A DNA stretch of 62,000 nucleotides from Symbiodinium natans. Lineage: Eukaryota; Sar; Dinophyceae; Suessiales; Symbiodiniaceae. A program made the translations under genes and the position numbers. This document shows, in pieces, positions 34,803 through 47,800 of the stretch (its first letter is position 1; each line of letters starts with the position of its first letter). The notes below the pieces were generated by a model. That model did no database searches. It saw only the letters and a list, made by a program, of their open reading frames with translations, and was not told the DNA's origin. Where the stretch lies: assembly GCA_905221605.1 (NCBI GenBank), contig CAJNDS010000428.1:1-62000 (forward strand), written 5' to 3'.

Positions 34803-34900
34803 CGCGCATTCCCCAAGAACATCCCAAAGCCTGCGACGGACCGGCACAACCACCCAAGCGCCTCTTCGCTCGCAATGACAGCGAGCAGGTGATTAAAGGC
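34803..34900 (-). CDS. Candidate exon, unrecognised gene
   Basis: Follows GTGGAG and ends at GCGCG/GTCTCG. Reads AFNHLLAVIASEEALGWLCR then SVAGFGMFLGNAR, a hydrophobic helical segment. It could be a membrane or helical-repeat stretch. It lies downstream, on the same strand, of the exon chain at 37.8-36.8 kb and may belong to it. No family is recognised. Confidence 0.3.
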
Positions 34901-36755
34901 CTCCACGAGTGCTGAAGCTCCACTAGACGCTGGTGGACGTCGACTCTTTGGGCGGGCTTCGTCATTCTAGGCCCGGCAACACAGATCCCCCCCGCGCTTG
35001 CATCCGACCACTAGGAGCTTCACCCGAACCAACCCTCGTGACAAAACATGCACATCTGACGCTTCGTATCCACCAGACGTTCTAGAGCCCGTTCTGAGCA
35101 TTCGTTTCAATCAACTTGCACACAATGGCTTGTGGCCAGCAACCAGAATCTCATAATCCCATACATGAAGGCTTACTGATGTTGACCAAACGTTCAGCTT
35201 CACACAAAAACACACCTCCTCGCGGGAGCATATTGAACTGCATTTTCTCAGGGAGCGGTTGTCGAATGACATCAAACAGGTAAGTCGCGAGGCATGTCAC
35301 TTCCCGGTGAGCTTTCCTAGTCTTCATCTTGTCGCATTGCTCATGTTCAAGGGAGTCTTATAAGAGGGCAATTCTACAAAATAATGGCTTGTCGCATGCA
35401 TCAGCTTGATTTGGAGATTCCAAGTGCTTGACACCTGCCCCATGTGGAAGTCCATGGAAACCACATCCACGATGGTATGTGTTTTCTGAAAAAGCATGTA
35501 AGTTGGCCTAAGCCATGCTCGCAGAAGTCTCTGACTCCTGGTTACATTACAATTTGCCTCTGCATCATCCCAATTTTGGGCTTCTCTGCGTCTTTTTCCT
35601 GTCTGGCTTCACCCTGCCTAATTTCTTTGCCTCAGTTGTCTGTGTCTTTTGATTCCGGGTTTTCAATGCCCTTGTCGTGGTTAATTCTGACTTTGAACAA
35701 GCTTGCCTAAATAACTTTGCACCCTTTTGTTCACTTGGCCGAATTACGGCTTGTTGCTGTCTGAAACCCAAAGAAGCCCTACACCCTAAACCCTAAGCCC
35801 GAAACCCCAAAGCCTGAGGCCCCAAAAGAAACCGCGGACCGTAAACCCGAGAAGCAAACCCGAGAAGCCCGAACCTGACACCCAAAAAGGCCGAACCCCC
35901 GAAAACCTTAAAACCCCAAAAGCATGCAACTATGAATACTGAGAAGACACACGCAACCCACCCAAAAAGACCACGGCAATCACCCACAATCGGAGAGAAC
36001 AAAAAAAAAACGTCAAAAAGGGGGGCCTCTTGCAGTCGCTCCTTGCCGCTGCTCTGCCTGGGGGCTTCGGGGGAAACTTGGTGTTCTCCAATACGTTTGC
36101 TGCCCAAACCAGCCCGCGCTTGCAAGGCCTCCCCTGTCTGTCTTAAGCAAGCATCACGCACCAGTGCACTTGTGATGCGGACAAGGGGCAAGATCGACAT
36201 GGTAGGGCAGCAGGCGCGGCACTGCAGATTGCGCGGCGTGGTATACCACGAGAAGCCGGGTGCAACGAGTTGTGCTGAATTAGACCCACAGTCTTCTCGA
36301 GTCTTGTCGAATTCGGATGGCTTATGCTCTTGGGAGCTTCCAACTCCAATTTACGACTCATTGCATGACACACACGATTCGGCTTCGTCAACTAAAGCGT
36401 GCAACTTGTCGTGGCTCGGGGACTCATGCATGGCTGAAAGGCAGCCTCGGCAGTGAACCAAAACTAAGCTGCTGTAAGCAGAGTGGTACAGCTACCATCT
36501 TTGCGACCACGACAAGCTTCTGCTGTTGCTTGGGCATCTTACTGTGAGCAAGGCCTGCCGGAAATAAAAGTCGAAGCACTGCGTGTTTGCCAGGGGCAGC
36601 TGACCAATCCCACTCAAGCCTCGAACTCCATAACCCATTTACCGGAATGATGTCCAATCACATGATGCCAGTGCAGGGTGCCCATTGAAAGCCGACTGAC
36701 ACTCTTGCCAAAACCAGGCGTGCATAGTCTTCACACATCTTCACCTTTTTGCTAC

Positions 36756-37831
36756 TTGGGTCGTCCAAGACAAGCCATCAGTTTCCTTGCAGCATCGGCA
36801 TCTGGGCTAGAAAGTTTGGTAGTGCTGCAGCATCTTGCAAGGGCTCGGTTCAACCTGAGGATGTGTTCGGGCCAAGAAGAGGTTGAAGCTCTGACCACTC
36901 ACTTCTTGTAGGCAGGCGATGCACCCCTGCCAGCCAGGGAGTTGATGAGTCTCAGCGCAAGGCATCAGGTGGGTGCAGGTCAGCAAGAACCGTGCTTCAG
37001 TCCCTACGGCAGGTCATGTGCTCAAACACCTTGTCGCCCTCCCCAACCCCCATCCCAAACGACACTGATATCGCACCTGAGGTCGAGGTAGGTGGGCCGG
37101 CGGCGGCTGTTGAAGACACCCTCGGACACCTGGCTCAGGGCATGGTCGGGCTAAGGGATCAACACGGGGCACTCCGGGCAAGCCCTTAGGGGAAATTGCA
37201 GCCTGCAACAAGCCTTTGTTGGGGCAAGCCTGCAGGCAACAGTTCTGGCCGCTACGCAGACTTCGCAGATCAGAAACCCACCTTCGGCCTAATGCTGCAC
37301 ATGCTAGTGGTGCGTGTCTAGTGCATTCGGGATGGGGCTTCCAAAATGTTGAAGCTTTTGAGGCATCTAAAAGGGGCAAGAGGTGTTGATGCTCACCCAG
37401 CCATCGTCCCCGGGATCGTCCACATGGTTTGTCCTCTAGCTTTGGAGTTGTCAGGGCCTTCGCACGCAAGCCTTGAGCATGTCAACAATCAGGTTTTTTG
37501 TGGATTGCCCAATGATGACCACGATGATGATGATGATGATGACGACGAAAGTTGAGGAATGGATGATGGGTGGCTGACGATGGTCAGAGAAGCGCCACCG
37601 AAAGCAATGATGCAGCCCCAAGTCATAGAACGCTTGACATGCTGGGTCACACAAGCTTCAGGTGCATCAATGCGCCAACGGCGGCACCGCTTGTGCCCAA
37701 CAAAAGCCAAAGCAGGGGGTGTTAAAGCAGCGGATACTCTGAAGCCCCCACTCAAGAAATGCCGAGAGGCCTTGCCGGACTCATCGCGCGGATAGCGCCG
37801 GAAGCGCCACTCATCCTTCAGCCGGTTGGAC
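36756..37831 (-). CDS. Four linked exons of an unrecognised gene
   Basis: Exons 37831-37771 (SNRLKDEWRFRRYPRDESGK), 37129-37077 (VSEGVFNSRRRPTYLDLR), 36950-36903 (LINSLAGRGASPAYK) and 36854-36756 (LNRALARCCSTTKL..DADAARKLMACLG). All four joins keep one frame (phases 0, 2, 2). Donors are GC (AAG/GCCTCT), GT (CAG/GTGCGA), a consensus GT (GAA/GTGAGTGG) and GT (CCAA/GTAGC). The product is basic and soluble-looking. Possible further exons lie upstream at 38556-38459 (HIDFSSQPEWLFVLCPPDA), 39342-39294 (VPENSSESEIDVSPEP) and 40980-40921 (MLEAEFGAAKQRNMVRVVS). I do not recognise the family. Confidence 0.4.
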
Positions 37832-38190
37832 CTCCGATGGAATCTGATGCAAGTCGCTTTAGCCACTTAAAGCCATGAGTACAACATCATCGAAGCGTCG
37901 CCTAACCAGAAACCCACCAAAGACTCGTGGCTCTGAATGCGCCCTGCAAGCGACCCTGCGGAGTGAAAGCCGTGATGGCAATGGCTCAGACTCCCATCAC
38001 GGCGCTTGAAGGTCCGGGGTCCGGTGCACGCCGCCGTGGTGGCGTTCAACACCCAACCACCTCCCCCCGAATTCTATTGAACTCCAATGAATTCCAATGA
38101 ATTCTACTGAATTCGCCTCAGAAGCGTCTGAGCAGACCCGCATCGGGCCTCCTTCCCCCTAACCCAACCCTTCCCCCCATGCAAAATTTC

Positions 38191-38276
38191 ACCCCCCCCC
38201 CCCACCCCACCCCCCCCCCACCCCCCCCCCCCGCCCCCCACCGCCCCCCCACCCCCCACCCCCCCCACCCCCCCCT
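38191..38276 (+). repeat. Poly-C tract
   Basis: About 85 bases, nearly all C with single A and G interruptions. Confidence 0.95.
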
Positions 38277-39293
38277 TTCCTCCTTTCCTGTCCTGGGGCC
38301 GGCCCGGCTGCCGAGGCGGCGCGCGCAAGCGTTTACAATTATTCTAATGAATTTTAAAATTCTAAGGAATTCTAATGAATTCTATCACGGCGGCTAAGGC
38401 CCGGGCAGCTTTCGCCACGCCCTCTTCTCGGTGCGCCGCTGGCGCATGCGCAGCTTCTTGCTTAGCCGGACCCTGGGCATCAGGGGGGCACAAGACGAAG
38501 AGCCACTCGGGCTGGGAACTGAAGTCGATGTGAAGAAAGCAGTGCATTTTGCCAGCAGAAGAGGGCCCCCATGCTCCCCGCACTCTGAAAAACCTCTCCT
38601 TGGGGGGAGATTGCGGGACCCTGCCTTTTGTACATCTTGGGATTGATGAAGTTCTGATGTTCGGTCTCTCGATAGTCCTCCGGTCTTAGCTTGAGACTTG
38701 GGAAGTCTCGGAAACCTTGCCAATGCCCCACGCACTTGTAAACTCCTCAAGAGCCATGGGAAAAAAATCACACACATGCAGATTTGGATGACAAGGCTTC
38801 TCAAGCGCCCCCGGTACCCAAGACTTGGCCTCCTGCTGGCCCTGATGCTATCTGAGCAGTCTCTCTAGCATGGGCCTGCGAGCCCCTGCGCTCTCCTTAT
38901 AAACATTTGTCGCAGTGCTGAACCCCAGACTAATCCTTGAACATCCTTGAACCCTGTGAACCCGGTCCCGGTTGGGAAAGAAGAAAGTCACGGAGTTGTT
39001 GAGCCGCTGCTGGCGGACAAAAGGGCTGACTTGGAGCTTGCAGGGCTGTGGCATATGAACGCGGTCAGCACCAGACTAGATCAGGAGATGCAGAAGGACG
39101 GCTCTCTGTAGTCCTCCCTGCGTTCCTTTACCCTTGCAGTTGCTTTCCTCGGCTCCATCCCAGGCTTGCCACATCAGGGAGATTTTCGAAGGCGGAAGCT
39201 TGTTACTCATCCGGCAAGAAGCCAAAACAGTGAAAAGTCTCCTCCCAGAAGCGCCTTGCTGGGGGAGCGGAACTTGTTCCACGCCGGCCTCAC

Positions 39294-39342
39294 CTGGCTC
39301 AGGGGAGACGTCGATCTCAGATTCTGAAGAGTTTTCGGGTAC
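39294..39342 (-). CDS. Candidate exon, unrecognised gene
   Basis: Bounded by TTAG/GTACCC and CCAG/GTGAGG, a consensus donor. Reads VPENSSESEIDVSPEP, an acidic, Ser-rich, probably disordered segment. It may belong to the gene at 37.8-36.8 kb. Confidence 0.3.
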
Positions 39343-40920
39343 CTAAGAAATTGGAAGTTGGCAAGTTGGGGACGTCTTTGGACCTACGCGGACGCTCCTA
39401 GGCTGCCGGTCACTTCTACCTTGAAGAGAACCTTGGACGCGAGCATATCGACACATGCGAAACTTCTCACGCACCCAAAAGCTTTCGAGGTACAGGGATG
39501 CACCCCCCTGCTTGCGGCGCCCCCTAAAACCATCCAAGCCTTGGAGTCCAAGCAATCCCCGCAGTGCGCGCCTTCGGCTGCCAGGATGGAGGGCGTCTGA
39601 AGAAATCATCCGGCGCATCATCTTCTTCGCGCCTCAGCTGGCGCGGGGCTCACAGCGCTCGGTTGTGGCTCCAAAGGGCAAGAGCCCAGCTGAACAGAGT
39701 CACTACTCGCCACGCCGGACTCCATCTAACAGACCCCGAAAATGCTTCAGACTTTGATTTGGACAACGCGACGTGGCTCATCGAGCTGGGAGCCGCACAT
39801 GTACAAGTGCATCTGGACGCGCTGCCTGCACGCTGCCCGGCGCGGGGCAGCTGTTCGACACCTCGGGGGATTGCGGAGCCGAAGAAAAACATGCCCTCCG
39901 AGCTAGACGGTGAAACGCGAAGACGAACCCCGAAGCGTCCAAAGCTGTCCCTTGAAAGCACCCTCCACCTGAAAGGGCCTGAACCAGGTACGAACCCACA
40001 GCTCTGAGCTCGGAGGCTCCTTATTGATCCAGGGCCATTGTCACAGAAACTGTGCATCCTCAGGGAAAACGAAGTATGCCCCAAGTCTGGTTTAAACAAA
40101 AACTTCTGGGAGATTCTGGAGAATGTCACGTTCGAGCTCAATGCAGGGGCGCTGCTTGGACGCTGTTCGTAAACCGGCGCAGGTTGCTTCTCGCCACACC
40201 GTGCCCTTCCTCTACCTTTCAGGACCCCCCTCCCCCCCCCCCCCCAACCCCAATATCTTAGGAAAAATAGAAAAAATCTTTATGCGACGCTCGCCTCATT
40301 CTGCGGTACACCGCCACCGCACCCACCGACCCTCCTCCAATGTCGCACGCGACCGACCCACACACACCCGCACATTCTCATAGCTCGGCAGAATCTATAG
40401 CTCGGATCGCCATCTGTGGGGGCTGATTTCTGTCATTGTGACTTTTTTGGATGGCTCTTCAGATCTAGACGCGTATGCTTGTATACGTCCTTCTCTTTAG
40501 TGTGTGTGTGTGTGTGTATTCCTTTCAATATTGACCCCCCGCCCTCCCACTCGAAAAAAGCTTTGGTGAAGTGCACAATCTCAACGTCGAGAATATCATG
40601 GCGCAACATAGTGACATAGGGGGTATGGGCAAGTAAAGGGCGCACTTTCACTCCCCAAACTGAGATCTGGAGTCTCTGAGCGCGCGGCGCGACTGCAGCA
40701 CACAACGTACCAACTGCCGCCTTCCGCAACGGATGTCGCAAGGATTGCAGCTTCTGCTGGCTTGTTGAGACTCGCGAGACTTTCGTGAGGCCCCATGGTC
40801 CAAAAGATCTCTGCGCCAAAGGCTCAGAAGACTAGAGCATCTACAACAGTCTAAAACCGCACCAGTAGTCACTAGTGTCTCGGCAGCGAAACCCGCCCTC
40901 ATCGCAACACCAATGCCCAC

Positions 40921-40980
40921 CTGAAACCACCCGGACCATGTTCCGCTGCTTGGCGGCGCCGAACTCAGCCTCGAGCATTG
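40921..40980 (-). CDS. Candidate exon, unrecognised gene
   Basis: Bounded by CTCTTCAG and TTTCAG/GTGGGC. Reads MLEAEFGAAKQRNMVRVVS; the Met could be a translation start. The plus strand also has an open frame here, so the call rests on the two splice sites. Confidence 0.3.
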
Positions 40981-42639
40981 CTGAAGAGGCTGAAGAGTTA
41001 GCATCTTGGCGTCATGTTAAGCTTGAGAACACCTCTGCGAGGTTTCCACAAGGGACCCCATTACAGGTAAGAGAGCAGACGACCGACAAGCACAAAAAAT
41101 GGCTGAAAACCCGACTGCAGCAAGTTCAAAGCACCGCGCGTACGAAGAGGCTGTACAAGGCGAGGGGCGGCGATGCCGGCCTTCCCAAGGTACAATGCCA
41201 GACATCTTCAAGGGAAGGCCAATGCATCCAATGTGCTTAGAGGCTTAGCCGGGGCGCTTACAGCATGACCATTGGAGCAGAGTGCGGCCGAGCTGCTTCT
41301 CACGAGCTTTCGGGTGTGTGATTCATGCCAGAGAGTTGGGAGAAACCAAGCATGAATGCACAGCCTTTCGGAGAGCACGATTTGTCGAGGGTGGAAGACA
41401 CATCGGAAGGCTGAGTGCCAAAACGAGCTTGATCTCAGGGCAAACACGCCCCGTCATTGCAGCTGCTTTGAAGTTACATGTGTACCCCAGCACACGTCGG
41501 TTGCTCTACAACTCTCAGCGATCTCATACCGAAAACGCCCCCCAAACCAACTTGAAACACTTGCCCCGTCCTCCCTCCCACCTGCGGGCAGCTCACAAAC
41601 GCCGGCTGCAAGGAGTTCATCCCTAAACTGGTGGGCTCGGAGCCAGATTCTGAGGTTTGGACAGGGGGTTTCGGAAGTCTCCAAAAGTATTCCACGATTC
41701 AACCGATCTTGAAGCCATTGCACGGTCGTCTTAGGCACACACTCGCACACCCGCACGAACGCCCACCAGAAGCCCCAACGCAACGGCAAAACAAAACCAA
41801 CAAGATCAACAGCCAAAGCGATCCACGCCGGCGAGAGGTCTCTCACAGGTTTCAGGCACCTTGCGACGCACGTGCACGTGACCTCACAGATCCTCCGTAC
41901 ATCAAAGAACTCCGGGATTTGGGTCACATGAGGAGGCATTTTCGGCGTCTACGCCCATCGTTGGCTGTACATGACCGATTTCCGGTCTCGGCTTTTCCAC
42001 AGCTAAGCGCGTCGTGTCTAAGCCTGTCTGGGGGGTGCCTTCCAAACAGTAGGCCTGGGAGTGATTCTCCATGTAGAGGGTGCAGTCACGCCCGGATTCG
42101 CCGCAAAGAATCCTGTAACCCCCAACTCTCCTGCAAGACCGAAGCACCTCCATTCGGTGCATCCTACGATCTGCGAAGCCTTCGAAGCCCCAACCCGACA
42201 CCTTCTTCAGCCCCAAGGGTGTTCGGCAGAAAGAACCCCCCAAACAGGCTTGTCTCTCTGCGAGCTGCGGGCCGGGTGGAGACTTTTGGGCATCTGATTC
42301 AGGGCTCTCCAGGCCTTTGAGCGAAGCCTTGAGGCTCGGGGAGTTGTCAGCAAAGATTGCACATCCTAAGCCTAAGGCAGCGAAATCTCAAGAGGGTAGC
42401 AGAGGCCTGAAGCAGAAGCCCCCTAGCTGGACCCCATCGCCTCATTGATGCTTTGCCTCGGCTAAGCACTCACGGCTCCGAATCCTCACCGTCTAGGCTC
42501 CACACTTGTAAAACCGCCCTCCCCACCCCCCACCCCCCCCAAAAAACAAAAAACAAAAAGAGAGAGAGAGAGAGACAGAAGCTTGAGGGAAGAATCCCCA
42601 AAAAAAAGGGGAGCTAAAAAAGAAAGCCAAAGCCGAGGC

Positions 42640-44837
42640 TGCAGAGCCGTGAGCAGCTCCTGCAGCTCCTTCTCGGCGGCCTCTGGGCACAAGGACACTG
42701 AGGCACAGCTAAGAAGGCGCGTGGGGCTAGGAAGGCCTCAAAAAGGGTCTTTCAGTGTTTTTTGCCTCAAGGACCAAAGAGACCAAAAAATGGTACTACT
42801 TTCAAGAGACGCAGCAGGAACCAAAAGATCGAGTAAGCTGCCAAACATTCGCTCACAGGCGGACAAGGGATCTTTTCTGGCCTGGAGCTTCTGCGTGTTC
42901 GTCTCCCGCACCTTCTCGGGCACTTTCTCTTCGTAGCCCGGCACAGACATTTTCTGCCTTTGCGAAGATCGGGATGCCAAAAATCGGAAGCTGGGCAGCG
43001 TTGGGGGCGACTGCAAGGGTTGAGGCAGGCTGCGCGGGCTTGGGGGAACTCTCGGAGAACGAGAGCACGAGAGAGAGAGAGAGAGAGAGAGCTTGGTGTA
43101 TGTACAAATGTACGATAACATGATATAAGAACTGAAAACTGAGAGAGAGAGAGAGAGAGAGCGACGGAAACACTTTGTGCAGCATGGAGGCTAAGCAACG
43201 ACACCAGTAGGATGCCAGGTAAGTAGGCAAGTCGAACCCCAGTGCCCGAGATTCGCATGAACCTGAACCTTAACCATCTCCAACCATGGAAGCCCTGAAC
43301 GAAACTCGATCTCCCAAGTCCCAGAGATCAAATCGACCCCCCTGCCCCCGAGAGAGCGGGAGACTTGTAGGAGTCCACCATCTTCTCGGCCGAGGTGACC
43401 TTCTTCTCCAGCTTGGCCTTCTCGCCTGCTCTTTCATACCAGTAGAAACCCAGCACCAGCAGAGTTCTTCACCCCCCCCAAACCCCCCCTCCCTGGAAGC
43501 CCCGCGCTCCTTTCAGGTCCAGGCCCTCCACCTTGGTGTAGATGAGGCACTTCCTGGGAGCTCACGGGGGGGAGGCTTGGGAGAACAAGCCCTCTGAAGT
43601 GCCACAAACCTTTCGGGAGAAGCAAGCAAGCAGCTGGTCCACTCTACGTCCCAAGTCCTTTCAGCCACCAAGGCAGAACAAGGCAGAACAAGGCTCTCAT
43701 TCACCACGTCCCGCATGCTCTGCTTGGGGTCAGCATCGGCCTCCTTCAGCACCTCGTGCAGTGGCAGCTCAAAAGAGACACAGCAGTACACAAAAAGCGC
43801 CGATGCGAGGGCGCAGCTTCTCGGTACCCTCTCACCTTCAAAACATCCCAAAAAACCACAAGCCACAACCCTAAACCCTAAACCCCAAACCTACAACCCT
43901 AAACCCACAACCCTAAACCCTAAATCACACAGCGCCCAAGGCTCCGTTATGGAGCCCACGCCGGCCATGCGCGAGATTTGGTTCTTGAGCTTCTCCACCT
44001 TGCTGCGACATGGCTGGCCCGAGTGGGTGTGTTTACCGGGCACGCTTTGCAGGACTTCAGCTGCTGATCCACACATGCCCCAAGGCCTAGGAGCTCCCAC
44101 AATCAAACCCCAACCCTAAACCCACAACCCGAACAACCCGAACAAACCCGAAAAACCCGAACAACCCGAAAGCCCGAAAGCCCACCCAACACCCCCTGGG
44201 ATTCCTTTTGCACCCCTGGAGCCAGGCAGCCATTTCCCGCAGCTCGGGATCGGAGTGTCTGATGTAGGCCTTTTGGCTGCAAAGGCTCAGGCGGGCTATA
44301 GGACTCCTATAGGGCTTAGGGTCTAGGAGCTTACCATCATTGGAATTTATGACTTTTTTTATGAGGGCTTAGGGTTTAGGATCCTACAACCATTGGAATT
44401 TATGACTTCTTTATACACAACCGATGTTGTGTTTTTAGAGGTTTAGTATTTAGGGCTCAGGGTTTGGGGGCTCCCGGAGGTCTCATCCTACACTCCGCCC
44501 GCGGGGCGCCTCGGGCCGTGCGCCGGGCGAGAAGCCCAAGGAAGTCTTCCTGAGAGCAAACATCCGCAAGTGGGAGCAGAGGGCTGAGAATGTGGAAAAA
44601 CAACACGTTGAGCCCCCAAGCAAAAAAGAACAGCTCAAGAGTTCGCCCGGCTGCTGTGACCGGAACTGCTTTGCGATCTCGCTGGTCACCTCACCAAAAC
44701 CATCGGACAAAAAAAACGAATCCCAGCCTCCCCAAAGCTCTGCATCACAAAAGCACCCTTCCGGGATCTGGGCCTCCATCTCCTTCTCGAGCGCTTCGTT
44801 CTGCCAAGCGATCACGTGCACCGGGTATGGTGCGATC
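42640..44837 (-). CDS. VARS: ValRS C-terminal exons: tail and coiled coil
   Basis: Exons: 44837 to about 44770 ([19 protein letters not shown]), a weaker one near 44545-44485 ([16 protein letters not shown]), 44269 to about 44213 ([18 protein letters not shown]), 43998 to about 43941 ([16 protein letters not shown]), 43767-43724 ([15 protein letters not shown]), 43553-43508 ([15 protein letters not shown]), 43425-43365 ([19 protein letters not shown]), 42957-42882 ([20 protein letters not shown]) and 42680 to about 42648 ([11 protein letters not shown]). [11 protein letters not shown] is the conserved tail motif just before the final helix. Boundaries are less secure than upstream and the stop codon is not assigned. 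The CCCTAAA array at 43866 is intronic. Confidence 0.75.
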
Positions 44838-47800
44838 CTTGGTTTGTTTGGAGGGGAGAGGAGTGCAGCTGCACATGGCGGGATTATCTGACAACCCAGG
44901 CTATCGAAACATCCGGACCCTGCACCTTCCCCCAACAACGAAATCAGACAGTCCCACCGTGTTCGCCGTGGCTTACACCCTGCCGCCGTGCGGCGTCACG
45001 CTCTCACATTTCGTTGGCGAAGGGGGCAGCCTTTGATAGAGCTCCTCCGTCAGGTACCTTTGCTTTTGGGGGGCTTCACGAGAAGCCGCAGAAGGCTACA
45101 GAACAAGGACATGCGAGTCGGCCGAATCCGAAACCTGCAAGCCCCCTGTCTTCAACACTCAACAACCCTAAACCCTCAACCCTCAACCCTAAACCCTAAA
45201 CCCTAAACCCAATACTTGAAGGAGCCGAGGGGCGGAAGCAGAGGGTGCATCAGTCGCATGGACCAATCGAGGCACACGTACAAAACCTCCCTGGCCACCT
45301 GACCAGGGCCCCCTTTTTTGAATATTGTTCTATCGCCGTAGGGTTTACGTTTCAGGGTTTGGGGTTTGGGGTTTGGGGTTTAGGGTTTAGGGTTTAGGGT
45401 TTAGGGTTTAGAGTATGCTTTCTTGGGGGGGGGGGGGGGGGCTTCTTGAAACATTGGTCAGGCTTCCTCGAGTCCCTGAAAGGGCCCACCTGACGGTCCT
45501 TCAAAATGCTCTCGTCTTGAGTCTCCCCATAGAAACGGGGCTTCAGCAGTTCAAGATATACATCGCCTGGATCAAAGGCACGGAGATTCATGGCGTCTTG
45601 GACTTTTTGGGGGGGGAGCCCTGGAAAACGACAAGCTCGTGGCTTTAAAAAGAGAACACAAAAGCAGCGACCGAGCAGTCCAGCGACACAGCTCGTACAG
45701 GAAGAAGCTGTAGGTAGCTGTTGTCGCATTCGCAAACTCGTACTTCGCCATGCTGTCGTTCGCCTGCTACAGGTTCGGTTCTTGACGCAGTGTCATCGAA
45801 CTGGGAGTTGACGAAAATCCGGGACCCTTACTAAAGACCCCCCCAATAGTAGGATTCCTTTTATAATAAGGACCCCAATCAGCCACCCCGAATATCGGAA
45901 AACCCCCAACTGTCGCAGCCGGATTCCCCCGGTGCACGAGGCGCAGGCGCGCGCGCGCGCGCGCGCGCGCGCGCGGGGCGCGCGGCCTTCTGGGCACAGA
46001 AGGAGAGGCGGGAGAGAATCCATCGATCCTTCGGCTGAATTCTGCGGGTGGGGGAAGTGGGGAATTCTTGTGTCCCCCCCCCCTCTCTCGAATTCTCCCC
46101 CAACAACCCAGCCCGGCTGAGCCTTTTGTTGACCCCCTGAAGATGCCCGGCCGAGCCCCACAAGAAGTTCCCCCCTCAGCTTGAAAGGGTGTCCTCCCAG
46201 GCCAGGGCCTGGTCCGGCCGCAGGGAGCCCGGGAAGGCAAAGTCGCTGCCGAAGTACATCAGCCCGAACCTCTCTGATGACTCAAACAAACCCTCGAGTT
46301 GTGGAGGGGAGGGGGCAGGGGGGAGTGGAGGGGAAGGTTGGGGGGCGCCTGTAAAAAAAAAAAGACAGAGGGCGCATCTCTGGAGAAGACCCCCCCTTCA
46401 GGATGCAAAGTGCGGGGCTTGAGGAGGAACAAACTTCGGAGTTTGGGCACAAGGATATGCAAGTTGGATCTGTCGATGCTTTAAGAGCTTGTTCGTTGTG
46501 GGTTTCCTTGATCGCGACAAAGCACGCTCCCGGATTGAGCCCTCTCCAGAGAAGCCCTGATACTTGATATTCATATAACTGTAACCAGGACGCCGTGTGG
46601 CGTTCCACACCTTGTTGCAGAAGTGTCTGTAGCCCACCACGCGGTTGATGTCCAGGTTCACGTTTCGACCCTGCCTTAGCAAAAACCGCGGCGATCATGA
46701 GAATCATAAGACACCTACCTCCCCAGCTCGGATTGGCTCGGATCCTTTGAGGCCCCCCAACGCCAAAACCACAACTGAAACCCCCCTTCGGTACGAAGCC
46801 GCAGGGTGTAGGCCAGCAAGCCGAACCGCAGGGCGTCCGCACCGCACTCCTGGGCTCTCTCGTTGGGCCGCTGCTAGCTACTCCAGGCAGTTCTGCGATG
46901 TGCAATCCTCAAGCCTCAGACTTCACGGACTTGTCGGACTTCTCAGACTTCTCAGACTTCTCAGACTTCTCAGGATCTCAGGCTTGAGCATGAACATGAC
47001 GTAAGACCCCTCGAACTTCCAGACCTAGCGCACTTCGCGAGCCGAACCTTCCGTTCTGTCAGAAGCCAAAGCTCTGGAATGCCATCCGGGTAGTCCTCCT
47101 TCTGGCCTTTCTTCGCCTTCTCGATCTCCTCACGTTCAGCTGCAGCTTGTGTGAAAGGTGGTCAGTCCTTCCGTCCTTCCGTACTCCATCGTCCCCAACC
47201 CTGAAACGCTGCAGAAGGGGTTCGCTACACTTGCGCGGCAGATGAGGGTGAAGGGTCGAGGCCTCGAGGGTGATTCATAGACCTTCATAGCTTACCCTAG
47301 GCTCACTAGGCCAGTACGGCTCTCGTTCTTGTGAGAGTTGTCGGGGCCTTCTCTGGGAGGTTCCCCTCGTAGAGCTTCTTGTGCAGGTCCTCGAGGCTGA
47401 TGCCATCGATCACCTGCCACAAGCTCACCCGAAACTCAGCAGTTACTGGCAACAGAACATATCATAACACATGCGGGGAGGTGGGCTACCTGCCCCTTCC
47501 AGAAGCTCAAGCATGCTAGCTTCGGCCCAGGACTGGCTTGGACCCCGAAGCCCCGAAGCTTTCTGGCCATGTTCCATCATCACGGCCTCCAGGGGATCGA
47601 TGACATTGCCAAGGCTTTTGGACATCCTTGGCGCGGCCAAGGCGGCTGAGGCGGCTGAGGCCCCTTCATGAACCCGAAGGCGACCTTAAGCTGCTTAGGG
47701 CTGCCCCAGGCTGCTGCATTTGGCCTCAAGTCCTTGCGTGCAGGCGGCTTCCTGCCGTGCGCATCCCGCACCATGGCGTGGAGATATACCTCGGCTTCTT

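Noticed and set aside
41454-41939. 161-aa minus-strand ORF with a hydrophobic segment
   Set aside because: No family motif, an equally long ORF overlaps on the plus strand (41631-42320), and no splice context was found.
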